Positions 14,108-21,501 of a stretch of DNA of 21,501 bases are shown here, in pieces (position 1 is the stretch's first letter; every line of letters begins with the position of its first letter). Source of the stretch: an uncultured Megasphaera sp. (lineage in GTDB: Bacteria; Bacillota; Negativicutes; Veillonellales; Megasphaeraceae). Where the stretch lies: NCBI RefSeq assembly GCF_900539295.1, contig NZ_UQBH01000034.1:1-21501 (forward strand), written 5' to 3'. A program made the position numbers and the translations under genes. The notes under the pieces were generated by a model. The model saw only the letters and a program-made list of their open reading frames with translations. It was not told the origin of the DNA and did no database searches.

Positions 14108-15255
14108 GATAAGCCCCCTTGTTCACGTTTTTCCAGCTCTTCCCACAACTGGCGGACACATTTTTCTTCAGCCTCAGTCAAAGGCTGGTCGGGCCGCATG
14201 GCCTTGGAGAAGCTGTCAAAGAGTTCCTGTCCCGTCGACTGTCTGAGGTTAAAATCCCGCTGCCCGCCGGCTTCGGTATTGCGGTTGGGCATTTCAAGGG
14301 CCATGGCGTTGGGATATTTGCGCCGCAGTTTGGCCATGCCGTCGAGGATCGGCTGATCGTCCGACAGCCTTGCCAGGATGAAATCATCGGTCCGGTCGTC
14401 GGGAGCGGCCATGAGGTCCGCAAAAGAACCTCTGACGATGCGCACGTCGTGACGAGGCGAAAATTCATGAAAGACGGGATTTGCCTTGCCGGCTCCATCG
14501 AGGTCGACGACGACGGCCCCTTTTTTCTGCCGGGCTTCGCCAAAGGAGTATTTCAGCAGGCTTCCGGCATAGCGTATGGTCGGCTCCGTAATCTGCTGGG
14601 GTCCGTGGAGATGGCCCAGGGCCGTATAAGAAAAAGGCGTAAAGAGGTCACTGGCGACTTGGTCCGTACCGCCGATGGACAGAGGCCGTTCGGAGTCACC
14701 GGCAAGGCCGCCGGACACAAAGGCATGGGCAGCGCAGACCGTTCGCACACCGCGAGGAATCTTTTCACCCTGACACGACAATAGGGCCGCCAAGGCCTCC
14801 TGATGGCTGCGAATATTTTCATCGCCGAGGAAATGGCGGACCGTCGCCGGCTCGGCATAGGGTGCCAGTAAGAAGGCCACCGGGCCCGCTTCATCTTCTA
14901 ACAAGACGGGTCCTGTCATGCGTTCCAATTCGCCGGCAATATACAGCCCTCGGGAAGATAACAGCCGGCTGGCAAAGGACAGGCGGGCCGCACTGTCATG
15001 GTTGCCGCTGATGACCAGGAAAGGCACCTTCAGTTCATCGGTAATCTTCGTAGCGATCTCATCGAAGAGAGCCACGGCTTCCGTCGGCGGCAGGCTTCGG
15101 TCGTAGACGTCCCCTGAAAGGACGACGGCGTCGATGCCCTCGTCTTTGATGAGGGGCAGGAACTGAGTTTTCAGGACATAATCCTGTTCTTCCGTCAAGT
15201 ACGAGCCATAAAACAATTTTCCTAAGTGCCAGTCGGCAGTGTGTAGTATACGCAT
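14104..15255 (-). CDS. sbcD: Exonuclease subunit SbcD (Mre11-like nuclease)
   Basis: 383 residues. The metallophosphoesterase core shows Asp8 and His10 (HTADWHLGK), Asp49 (SGDVYD), Asn85-His86 (ISGNHDSA) and the later LGHLHGPQ motif, which together bind two Mn ions. The C-terminal capping domain (about 270-383) contacts SbcC. AAGGGGAC precedes ATG at 15255, 22 bp after the nfo stop. The 4-bp overlap with sbcC indicates translational coupling of the two subunits. Confidence 0.97.
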   Translation of the reverse strand: MRILHTADWHLGKLFYGSYLTEEQDYVLKTQFLPLIKDEGIDAVVLSGDVYDRSLPPTEAVALFDEIATKITDELKVPFLVISGNHDSAARLSFASRLLSSRGLYIAGELERMTGPVLLEDEAGPVAFLLAPYAEPATVRHFLGDENIRSHQEALAALLSCQGEKIPRGVRTVCAAHAFVSGGLAGDSERPLSIGGTDQVASDLFTPFSYTALGHLHGPQQITEPTIRYAGSLLKYSFGEARQKKGAVVVDLDGAGKANPVFHEFSPRHDVRIVRGSFADLMAAPDDRTDDFILARLSDDQPILDGMAKLRRKYPNAMALEMPNRNTEAGGQRDFNLRQSTGQELFDSFSKAMRPDQPLTEAEEKCVRQLWEELEKREQGGLS

Positions 15256-15277
15256 AAAAAGTCCCCTTTATCTACTT

Positions 15278-16114
15278 CTATTCCGGAGTCTGAAGTGAGC
15301 GAAGCAGTGCAATTTCCCGGGCATAGCCGTCGAGCTCATTGGGCGTTTCCAAATAAAAAGGCAGGGCCCGCAGGGCCGGATGATTGACGATGGCCGTAAA
15401 GGCTTCAATGCCGATATGGCCTTCGCCGATTTTTTCGTGGCGGTCCTTATGGCTGGCCAGTTCATTCTTACTGTCGTTTATATGGACGGCCTTCAACCGG
15501 TCGAGGCCGATGATCTTATCGAAGGTCGAAAGGACGTCGTCTAAATGATGGACGATGTCGTATCCCCCGTCAAAGACGTGGCATGTATCGAGGCAGACGC
15601 CGATTTTATCATTCATGACAGCCTTATCGATGATGGCCCCCAATTCTTCAAAGGTCCGGCCGACTTCCGTCCCCTTGCCGGCCATGGTCTCTAAGAGGAC
15701 CGTCGTCTTCTGACCGGCAAACATGCAGCTGTTGAGCATCTCGGCAATGAGGTCGATGCCCTTTTCCGGGCCCTGTCCGACGTGGCTTCCGGGATGAAAA
15801 TTATAGCGGCAGTTGTCGAGGTATTCCAGGCGGCGCAGGTCATCGGCCATGGCCTGACGGGCAAACTCCCGGGTCTTCTCGGTCTGAGAGCAGCCGTTTA
15901 AAGTATAGGGCGCATGGGCCAATATGGGGGCAAAATCGTGTGCTGCCATGAGCTGATTCAAAGCTTCCATATCGTCGATATCGAGTTTTCTCACCTTGCT
16001 GCCGCGAGGATTGCGGGAAAAAAACTGGAAGGTATCGGCGTCTATAGATAAAGCTTCGTCACCCATGTGCAAAAATCCTTGTGAAACCGACAGATGACAA
16101 CCAATATGTAACAT
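15278..16114 (-). CDS. nfo: Endonuclease IV (AP endonuclease)
   Basis: 278 residues from ATG 16114 with AAGGAAAG upstream; the longer frame to 16216 runs through the perR terminator and is rejected. The enzyme cuts 5' of abasic sites and removes damaged 3' ends. All nine zinc ligands of the TIM-barrel family can be placed: His67, His107, Glu142, Asp176, His179, His211, Asp224, His226 and Glu256. First gene of nfo-sbcD-sbcC. A TATAAT at 16148-16153 lies just downstream of the perR terminator and probably starts this operon, but its -35 is poor. Confidence 0.96.
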   Translation of the reverse strand: MLHIGCHLSVSQGFLHMGDEALSIDADTFQFFSRNPRGSKVRKLDIDDMEALNQLMAAHDFAPILAHAPYTLNGCSQTEKTREFARQAMADDLRRLEYLDNCRYNFHPGSHVGQGPEKGIDLIAEMLNSCMFAGQKTTVLLETMAGKGTEVGRTFEELGAIIDKAVMNDKIGVCLDTCHVFDGGYDIVHHLDDVLSTFDKIIGLDRLKAVHINDSKNELASHKDRHEKIGEGHIGIEAFTAIVNHPALRALPFYLETPNELDGYAREIALLRSLQTPE

Positions 16115-16156
16115 AGACTTTCCTTTCTTTTCGTTCAGATATACACCATTATATAT

Positions 16157-16197
16157 AAAAATACTGCCGCACAAAACCGACAGGTCTCGTGCGGCAG
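16157..16197 (-). terminator. Terminator of perR
   Basis: Minus-strand CTGCCGCAC pairs perfectly with GTGCGGCAG, extended by six further pairs (two G-U) to a TGTC loop, then TATTTTTATA. It lies 32 bp after the perR stop and separates perR from nfo. Confidence 0.85.
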
Positions 16198-16228
16198 CAG
16201 CGAATACGAATCCCACAACATTAAAAAT

Positions 16229-16639
16229 TTACGACTTTTCCCGGCATTTCGGGCAAACACCGACAAACGAAACACTTACACCATTGACCGTAAAACCAGT
16301 CTGTTCGGCAGCCAACTGACTCAGATGCTTTTGATCCAAGTCGATATCCATGACGCGGTTGCACTTCTCACATCGAATATGAGCGTGAGGGTTCGTGTTA
16401 TAATCATAACGATGGGCATCTTCTGCACATTGTAAGACTTGTACGACACCTATTTTAGCAAAAATTTCCATGGTTTTATATACCGTGGCCATACTCATAG
16501 ACGGGTAGTTCGGCTGTAAGGTTTTGTAAATAGCTTCGGCATTGGGATGCATCGGGTTGTGAATGATCGCCTCATAAACAGCCAGCCGCTGCGGTGTGAC
16601 TTTATAACCGTTTTTTCGCAAAACTTCAGCAATTTCCAT
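16229..16639 (-). CDS. perR: PerR-type peroxide-sensing repressor (Fur family)
   Basis: 136 residues from ATG 16639 (AAAGGGGG 8 bases upstream; the frame extends to 16699 without support). A winged helix occupies about residues 1-80. His31, Asp79, His85, His87 and Asp98 match the regulatory metal site of Bacillus PerR (His37, Asp85, His91, His93, Asp104) with constant offset, and Cys90, Cys93, Cys129 and Cys132 form the structural zinc site. Aspartate at position 79, where iron-sensing Fur proteins usually differ, favours PerR. Oxidation of the iron-bound histidines would release repression of peroxide defences. It has its own terminator and stands just upstream of the nfo-sbcDC repair operon. 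A clear PerR box was not found. Confidence 0.88.
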   Translation of the reverse strand: MEIAEVLRKNGYKVTPQRLAVYEAIIHNPMHPNAEAIYKTLQPNYPSMSMATVYKTMEIFAKIGVVQVLQCAEDAHRYDYNTNPHAHIRCEKCNRVMDIDLDQKHLSQLAAEQTGFTVNGVSVSFVGVCPKCREKS

Positions 16640-16700
16640 TTTTATCCCCCTTTCTTTGAAAAGTATGGTATAATAAGACATTCTAGCTTTATTCCACATG

Positions 16701-16723
16701 AACTTACATGAGTAACTTACATG
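16701..16723. repeat. Short direct repeat between perR and tex
   Basis: AACTTACATG occurs at 16701-16710 and again at 16714-16723, a 13-bp period, with a further ACATG at 16696-16700. It lies in the 210-bp gap between divergent perR and tex, about 60 bp upstream of the perR start codon. It may be an operator; no known consensus is recognised. Confidence 0.4.
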
Positions 16724-16849
16724 GTCAAAAAAATAGAATATCCTATATTATATTGTAACGGTTATTAAGAAAAAATTCAATGACTTGTGTAAAGTTTCTC
16801 TTACAAAATAAGCAATCTTGACTGTACTTTTATGGGAGGGAATGAATCC

Positions 16850-19015
16850 ATGACTGACGAAACGATGATTATTGAAATTGCCCGCACCCTCGGCGTCCGT
16901 CCGCAGCAGGTTCAGGCCGCCCTGTCCCTTTTGGACGAAGGAAATACGATTCCCTTCATCGCCCGCTATCGAAAAGAAGCGACGGGAACATTGGATGAAG
17001 TCCAACTGCGCTGCATCCAGGAACAATATGCCTATGAACAGGCCCTGGCCAGCCGCAAGGAAACGGTCCGCCAATCGATTGAAGATCAGGGGCGCTGGAC
17101 CGACGAATTAGAAAAAGCCTTAGAAGCCGCCCGTCAGCTTCAGGAAGTAGAAGACATCTACCTGCCCTATAAGCCGAAGAAGCGGACCAAGGCTTCCATG
17201 GCCTGCGACGCCGGCCTCGAGCCCTTAGCCCTCCTCTTTGCCGATCAAAACCCCAAGGGCCCGGCACCGGAAGAAGCGGCAAAACCCTTCCTCAATGAAG
17301 AGGTGCCCACCATTGAAGACGCCATCCAGGGCGCAGCCAACATCTTAGCCGAACGATTTTCCGAACGGGCTGACTTTCGCCAAAAACTTCGCCGCAGTCT
17401 CTGGCAAAAGGCACGCCTTACCTGCACCCTCCAAGTCGACGAAAAAGAGGCCGGCCCCATGCTGACCTATGCCGACTTCAGCGAGCGCATCACCCAGATG
17501 CCGAGCTACCGCATCTTGGCCATCAACCGCGGCGAAAATGAAAAGAAATTAAAAGTTTCCATAAAAGAACCGACGGACCAGCACATCGACATGCTCTGCC
17601 ATCTGGTCATTGAGCGCCATTCTCCTTATGAAGACATCATCCGCAATGCTGCCGCCGACAGCTACAAACGGCTGATTTTCCCGCAAATGGACCGGGAAAT
17701 CCGCAATGAACTGACGGCTCAGGCCGAAAAACAGGCCATCGACGTCTTTGCCGAAAACCTCCGTCATCTCCTCTTGCAGCCGCCTTTTGAAGGGCAAATC
17801 ATCTTAGGCCTCGACCCCGGTTTTCGCACGGGCTGCAAGGCAGCGGTCATCAGTGCCACCGGCCGGGTCCTCGATCACGGAACCTATTACCTGACCCACT
17901 CGGAACAGCAGAAACAAAAGAGCGCCAAGGAGCTGGCCAACATGATCCGCCGCCACGGCGTCACCCTCATTTCCATCGGCAACGGGACGGCGTCGTACGA
18001 AACGGAACAATTCGTATCCCAGCTCATCGAAAACTACCACCTGACCTGCCGCTACGTCATCACCAACGAAGCCGGGGCTTCGGTCTACTCGGCGTCGGAA
18101 CTGGCCCGGGAAGAGCTGCCCGACCTGGACGTCACCATCCGCGGCGCCGTTTCCATTGCCCGCCGCATCCAGGACCCCTTAGCTGAATCGGTCAAGATCG
18201 ATCCCTGCTCCATCGGCGTCGGCCAGTACCAGCATGACGTCAACCAAAAGGATCTGTCGTCGGCCCTCGATCAGACGGTCACGTCCGTCGTCAACTACGT
18301 CGGCGTCGACCTCAATACGGCGTCAGCCGCCCTGCTCCAGCACATCGCCGGTCTTACGGCTTCGACAGCCGGCAACATCGTCGCCTACCGCAACGAAAAG
18401 GGGCCCTTCAAAAACCGCCAGGAACTGCTCAGCGTCCCCCGTCTGGGACCGGCGACCTTTACCCAGTGCGCCGGCTTCCTGCGCATTAAAGACGGTCAGG
18501 AACCGCTGGACAACACGTCGGTCCATCCCGAATCGTATGAACTGGCCGCTCAAATTGCCGGTCAGTACGGCCTGACCCGCGACGATTTGAAGGAGCCGGA
18601 AAAACTGGCCGGCCTGCGGGATAAGATCCAGTGCAACGCCGCACCGAAACTGGCGGCCTCCCTCGGCGCCGGTGAGCCGACCATCAAGGATATCCTTGAA
18701 GAACTGCGCAAGCCCGGCCGCGACGTCCGCAGTGAATTCCCCAAACCCTTGACCCGCAGCCACATCATCTCCCTGTCGGACCTCAAGGTCGGAACCGTCG
18801 TCCGCGGCACGGTCCAGAACGTCGTCGACTTCGGCGCCTTCGTCGATTTCGGCATCAAGACGCCGGGCCTGGTCCACCGCTCTCAGCTTAGCACCCATCC
18901 TTTCCGTCACCCGACGGACATCGTCCACGCCGGCGACATCGTCAATGCAGAAATCATTAGCGTCGATGCCGACCGCGGCCGCATCGGCTTGTCCATGAAA
19001 AAAGTGAAGCAATAA
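16850..19015 (+). CDS. tex: Tex family RNA-binding transcription accessory protein
   Basis: 721 residues from ATG 16850; GGGAGGG lies 9 bases upstream, whereas the earlier in-frame ATG at 16832 precedes that site. Tex is the bacterial relative of Spt6. The N-terminal helical region has the motif GNTIPFIARYRKEATGTLDE (residues 31-50) and YLPYKPKKRT. The YqgF-like RNase H fold starts with GLDPGFRTGCKA (Asp322), two helix-hairpin-helix motifs lie around 490-560, and an S1 RNA-binding domain ends the protein (about 645-715). It binds nucleic acid and affects transcription in a broad way. Divergent from perR. A strong terminator follows at once. The promoter is not obvious. Confidence 0.96.
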   Translation: MTDETMIIEIARTLGVRPQQVQAALSLLDEGNTIPFIARYRKEATGTLDEVQLRCIQEQYAYEQALASRKETVRQSIEDQGRWTDELEKALEAARQLQEVEDIYLPYKPKKRTKASMACDAGLEPLALLFADQNPKGPAPEEAAKPFLNEEVPTIEDAIQGAANILAERFSERADFRQKLRRSLWQKARLTCTLQVDEKEAGPMLTYADFSERITQMPSYRILAINRGENEKKLKVSIKEPTDQHIDMLCHLVIERHSPYEDIIRNAAADSYKRLIFPQMDREIRNELTAQAEKQAIDVFAENLRHLLLQPPFEGQIILGLDPGFRTGCKAAVISATGRVLDHGTYYLTHSEQQKQKSAKELANMIRRHGVTLISIGNGTASYETEQFVSQLIENYHLTCRYVITNEAGASVYSASELAREELPDLDVTIRGAVSIARRIQDPLAESVKIDPCSIGVGQYQHDVNQKDLSSALDQTVTSVVNYVGVDLNTASAALLQHIAGLTASTAGNIVAYRNEKGPFKNRQELLSVPRLGPATFTQCAGFLRIKDGQEPLDNTSVHPESYELAAQIAGQYGLTRDDLKEPEKLAGLRDKIQCNAAPKLAASLGAGEPTIKDILEELRKPGRDVRSEFPKPLTRSHIISLSDLKVGTVVRGTVQNVVDFGAFVDFGIKTPGLVHRSQLSTHPFRHPTDIVHAGDIVNAEIISVDADRGRIGLSMKKVKQ

Positions 19016-19016
19016 C

Positions 19017-19060
19017 CAAAAGAGGTTCAGCGATCATCGATATCGCTGAACCTCTTTTTT
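19017..19060 (+). terminator. Terminator between tex and the zinc-ribbon gene
   Basis: AGAGGTTCAGCGAT (19021-19034) pairs perfectly over 14 bp with its complement at 19042-19055 around a 7-base loop, then TTTTT. The AAAA on the left gives a shorter T-run for the converging minus-strand gene, so it can serve both. Confidence 0.92.
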
Positions 19061-19072
19061 ATAGATCAGTCC

Positions 19073-20317
19073 TTACAGGCTGTTCCACTCTTTATTCAAT
19101 TTGTCATAACGGTCAGTCGCTGCCTGGCCGCGCTGGAAGCCCGGGCGATAGTCATTCCCGTTCTGGCTGGCGCTGACGCCGTCATAGAGGCCGCGGAGCC
19201 GGTCCTGTTCGGCCTTGAGCAAGGCGTCGAGTTTATACTTCATAGCGACATTTTCGATGGACGAGTCGCTTTCAAGCTGACTGCGGGTCTTGGAAATCTG
19301 GACGTACAAAGCATTGGCTCGCGCCGTAAATTCCCGGTTGCCCTTGAAATCCTTGTGGTCCTTCAAATATTCGTTGATATCGTCGGTGAGCTTATTGATA
19401 TCGTCATTGAACAAGTCCTTGCTGCTGGCGTAGGATGAGAGGATCTGCTTGTCCGGATTTTCCTTGGCCTTCTTTTCTTCCTCATCCTTCTTTACTTTTG
19501 CCACGTATTTTTCGAGGTACGAAACAGCGGCATCATCGTCGACGGCTGCCGTAAAGTCGGCACCGGGAATCTGGATCGTCCGGGCGATCTTCTTGGCATT
19601 CTGGGACTGAGTGAGCATGTCGTTCAGCTTATCGTTGACAGCAGCATCGGTCGGGGCCTTAGCGATGGCAATGGCCTTGTCGTACAGGGCCATCTGATTG
19701 CGCATGACTTCATGGATGGCCTGATCGTCACTGGCATACTGGTCAGGCACTTTCTGGGGCTGGTAGTTCTTGGCAATCTTTTCCACGTTAGCCCGGCTCG
19801 TCTCCAAGGTCTTGATCAGTGACTCAGAGCCGCTTCCCTGGCCCTGCTGGCTGAGGAGCTTGGCCGCATCGGTCACCGACTCATTTTCCGTCGTCAGCTG
19901 CTGTGAGAGGGCGACGGCGTCTTTCGTATAGTCATCTTGATGGAGGCCGTAAAAATGCATGCCGATGGCTCCGGCAATGACGACAATCAAGGCCAAAATA
20001 ATGCCTGCAATGGCTTTGCCGTGGCGAACATAGAAGGGCTTTTCCTGAAATGGCGGCGGTGTCGGCCGACTCGGCGGGACAGGCGGCAGTTCGCTGAGAT
20101 CGATGGCCCCTGCCGGTTCCTGCGCTTCTCCCCGTTCGTGATCAAAGGTTTCCGTCCCCGTTTCTTCGTCGATAACCGGTTCTTCCTCAATAGCCGGTTC
20201 TTCGTCGATAATCGGTTCATCAGCGTCCATTTTAGGGAGTTCTGCCCCACAAAACGGACAAAATTGCCCATCCACTTCAACCCATTTACCACATTCCGGG
20301 CAAAGACGTTTTTTCAT
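19073..20317 (-). CDS. Zinc-ribbon, single-pass membrane protein of unknown function
   Basis: 414 residues from ATG 20317 (AAAGGA 9 bases upstream; the frame extends to 20344). The N-terminus is a double CxxC zinc ribbon (Cys6, Cys9, Cys20, Cys23). An acidic stretch of near-repeats follows (IIDEEP, AIEEEP, VIDEET, about 36-53), then a proline-rich spacer and one transmembrane helix (about 101-123, preceded by Arg-His-Gly-Lys). The remaining 290 residues are helical, charged and likely coiled, outside the membrane, with no cysteines visible. The layout is a cytoplasmic zinc ribbon joined to an extracytoplasmic domain, as in many zinc_ribbon_2 proteins of Firmicutes. No known function. It has its own promoter at 20362-20390. 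Confidence 0.85.
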   Translation of the reverse strand: MKKRLCPECGKWVEVDGQFCPFCGAELPKMDADEPIIDEEPAIEEEPVIDEETGTETFDHERGEAQEPAGAIDLSELPPVPPSRPTPPPFQEKPFYVRHGKAIAGIILALIVVIAGAIGMHFYGLHQDDYTKDAVALSQQLTTENESVTDAAKLLSQQGQGSGSESLIKTLETSRANVEKIAKNYQPQKVPDQYASDDQAIHEVMRNQMALYDKAIAIAKAPTDAAVNDKLNDMLTQSQNAKKIARTIQIPGADFTAAVDDDAAVSYLEKYVAKVKKDEEEKKAKENPDKQILSSYASSKDLFNDDINKLTDDINEYLKDHKDFKGNREFTARANALYVQISKTRSQLESDSSIENVAMKYKLDALLKAEQDRLRGLYDGVSASQNGNDYRPGFQRGQAATDRYDKLNKEWNSL

Positions 20318-20361
20318 ACTGGCACATCCTTTCCGTATACACAAGCAGACTTTTTGTTTCT

Positions 20362-20390
20362 ATTATAAGCAATTCCTGTCAATCATGCAA
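20362..20390 (-). promoter_or_regulatory. Promoter of the zinc-ribbon gene, across the stop of the esterase gene
   Basis: Minus-strand TTGCAT (20385-20390), 17-bp spacer, TATAAT (20362-20367). The -35 lies within the last codons of the upstream esterase. A TTGACA is also present but only 9 bp from the -10, so it is not the partner. Confidence 0.6.
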
Positions 20391-21302
20391 AAACTTTGCC
20401 ATGCGTTCATAGGTATCACATATTTCATTATAGCAAATTTTTTCAAAGTTGAGATAGGAATGAACCATATTGTCGTAATTATAGGTCTCAGCCCGAATAC
20501 CGACGGCATGGAGACGGCGGATATAGTCCAATCCTTCGTCATGGAAGGGGCAAAAAGACGTCGTAACGACAAAGGTCGCCGGCATGTCCGGAGACAGTTC
20601 GCCAAAAAGCGGCGATGCCGCCCTTTTATCGTCATGACCGCGGAAAAACTGGTCGAAGTACCACTTCATCTTGGCTGCCGTAAAGCCCGTTTGGTCGCAG
20701 CAGTTTTCCTGACACGACGGAAATGAGCCGGTAAAGTCCAGCAAAGGATAGATCAAAATCTGATGGCTCAAGGGAAAGTCTGTATCATGCTGCAGAGTCT
20801 GGCTGACAAAGGCCGTCAAACAGCCGCCGGCACTGTCGCCGCATAAGGTCACATCGGCTTCATACTCGATTCCCTCGGCCTTCAAGAAAGGAAGGGCCTG
20901 GCGGGCCGCATCCAGGGCATCGTCATAGGCCGCCGGATAAGGATTTTCCGGAGCCAGGCGGTATTCCGGAGCGATGACGATATGGTCCGTCGCCTCGGCA
21001 ATTCGGCGGCAGACGGGATCATAGACGAAAACGCCGTCGATGGCAAAGCCGCCGCCGTGGTAATAGATGAGAACCGGTAAGGGTCGGCGCCGATGAGGAA
21101 TATAGACCCGGACCGGCACCGGATAATCCCGGCAGCCGTCAAGGACGCCGTCGACGATCTCTTCCATTTCCACCTTCGGCAGCATCTGCGCGAGAGCCGT
21201 CTCGATCGAGCTTTCACGCATCGTCACCGGCGTCATGACAAAATGATTGTTTTGGTGGTCAGCGATAAAGGCTGCCACTTCCCTTTTGATAGCACTCATC
21301 AT
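20379..21302 (-). CDS. Alpha/beta hydrolase of the hormone-sensitive lipase (HSL) esterase type
   Basis: 307 residues. The oxyanion-hole motif HGGGF is at 82-86, the nucleophile Ser157 lies in GDSAGG, and Asp255 (CPFHDEG) and His281 (MVHSY) complete the triad. EYRLAPENPYPAAYDD after the HGGG block is typical of this group. A cap made of the first 50 residues is present. Such enzymes cleave short acyl esters in the cytoplasm; the natural substrate is unknown. Two adjacent ATG codons follow AGAAGG; the second (21299) has better spacing. Its own promoter lies at 21333-21361 and there is no terminator before the zinc-ribbon gene, 61 bp on. Confidence 0.93.
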   Translation of the reverse strand: MMSAIKREVAAFIADHQNNHFVMTPVTMRESSIETALAQMLPKVEMEEIVDGVLDGCRDYPVPVRVYIPHRRRPLPVLIYYHGGGFAIDGVFVYDPVCRRIAEATDHIVIAPEYRLAPENPYPAAYDDALDAARQALPFLKAEGIEYEADVTLCGDSAGGCLTAFVSQTLQHDTDFPLSHQILIYPLLDFTGSFPSCQENCCDQTGFTAAKMKWYFDQFFRGHDDKRAASPLFGELSPDMPATFVVTTSFCPFHDEGLDYIRRLHAVGIRAETYNYDNMVHSYLNFEKICYNEICDTYERMAKFLHD

Positions 21303-21332
21303 AAGCCTTCTTTCCCTCTGTTATGGTTCATA

Positions 21333-21361
21333 ATTTTATCATAAAAGAATCGGCCTGTGAA
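21333..21361 (-). promoter_or_regulatory. Promoter of the esterase gene
   Basis: Minus-strand TTCACA (21356-21361), 17-bp spacer, TAAAAT (21333-21338), about 30 bp before the start codon. Confidence 0.55.
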
Positions 21362-21397
21362 CAGGGTTTTCAAGCATCTTTTCCTTTTTTAGGCAAC

Positions 21398-21433
21398 AAA
21401 AAAAGACTGCCTCATGAATATCATGTGACAGTC
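21398..21433 (-). terminator. Terminator of the tRNA-Ser gene
   Basis: Minus-strand GACTGTC pairs with GGCAGTC (one G-U pair), then an A/A mismatch and CATGA/TCATG around a TAT loop, followed by seven T. It begins about 15 bp after the tRNA 3' end. Confidence 0.9.
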
Positions 21434-21448
21434 CTTCAACGCGTCGTA

Positions 21449-21501
21449 TGGCGGAGAGCGTGGGATTTGAACCCACGATAGAGCGTTCGCCCTATACATG
21501 A
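21449..21501 (-). tRNA. tRNA-Ser, 3' part (cut by the window edge)
   Basis: Read on the minus strand the end is GCTCTCC-G-CCA: the 3' acceptor strand, discriminator G and encoded CCA. Before it is a T-arm GTGGG-TTCAAAT-CCCAC, and before that a long variable arm (ATAGGGC pairing with GCTCTAT). A long variable arm with discriminator G points to serine rather than leucine or tyrosine. The anticodon lies outside the window, so the isoacceptor is unknown. Confidence 0.85.

Noticed and set aside
14119..14784. 221-codon plus-strand open frame opposite sbcD
   Set aside because: Lies wholly within sbcD, whose catalytic motifs are intact; no ribosome binding site or promoter.
16115..16216. 34-residue N-terminal extension of endonuclease IV
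   Set aside because: It is translated from the perR terminator hairpin and the -10 region; the family starts at MLHIGCH and the ribosome binding site fits that start.
16640..16849. PerR box in the perR-tex gap
   Set aside because: AT-rich stretches such as ATTGTAA near 16755 match half a box only; no 7-1-7 inverted repeat of good quality was found.
18323..19012. 229-codon minus-strand open frame opposite the 3' end of tex
   Set aside because: Antisense to the helix-hairpin-helix and S1 regions of tex; no start signals and biased composition.
20140..20220. Tandem DNA repeat in the zinc-ribbon gene as a CRISPR-like or mobile repeat
   Set aside because: The similar units (GGTTCTTC-GTCGATAA) are short, in frame, and encode the acidic IDEEP linker; no spacers.

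Overview
The window looks like chromosomal DNA of an anaerobic Firmicute. The mix of genes (oxygen-sensitive NrdD/NrdG, a PerR-type Fur protein, a family-2 ThiF, strong purine-rich ribosome binding sites, roughly balanced GC) fits a Gram-negative-walled Negativicute such as a Megasphaera relative. That placement is inference from gene content and protein style. I see no phage, transposase, integrase or CRISPR array. Most of the window is ordinary housekeeping and stress-response gene content, transcribed mainly from the minus strand; only a LysR regulator, tex and a partial gene at the left edge run on the plus strand.

Layout from left to right. 1-428: the tail of a plus-strand gene, its terminator, then a gene-free stretch with a perfect 22-bp palindrome and a 17-bp hairpin. 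429-2926: three unrecognised exported proteins with signal peptides and a maltose/galactoside-type O-acetyltransferase, all on the minus strand. 2927-3393: intergenic. 3394-5266: an EamA/DMT exporter divergent from a LysR regulator that probably controls it. 5238-6323: a solitary ThiF-like E1 enzyme with a built-in ThiS-like domain, preceded by a consensus promoter and then an intrinsic terminator placed inside its short leader, and next to it a 57-codon protein with a Gly-Gly-Cys-Cys-Gly motif. 6473-9143: nrdD-nrdG, the anaerobic ribonucleotide reductase and its activase, under a promoter carrying an NrdR-like palindrome between -35 and -10. 9404-10978: a ybaK/ebsC - glyoxalase-family - tcdA operon. 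11063-16114: nfo-sbcD-sbcC, a DNA repair operon, downstream of perR (16229-16639). 16850-19015: tex on the plus strand. 19073-21302: a zinc-ribbon, single-pass membrane protein and an HSL-type esterase. 21398-21501: a terminator and the 3' part of a tRNA-Ser gene running off the right edge.

Functional themes are anaerobic dNTP synthesis, oxidative stress sensing next to DNA end-processing and abasic-site repair, and tRNA quality control (tcdA, ybaK). For several genes the longest open frame begins upstream of the true start; I chose starts by ribosome binding site and family alignment. The least explained parts are the thiF leader with its neighbouring small GGCCG protein, and the structured non-coding DNA at 204-312.
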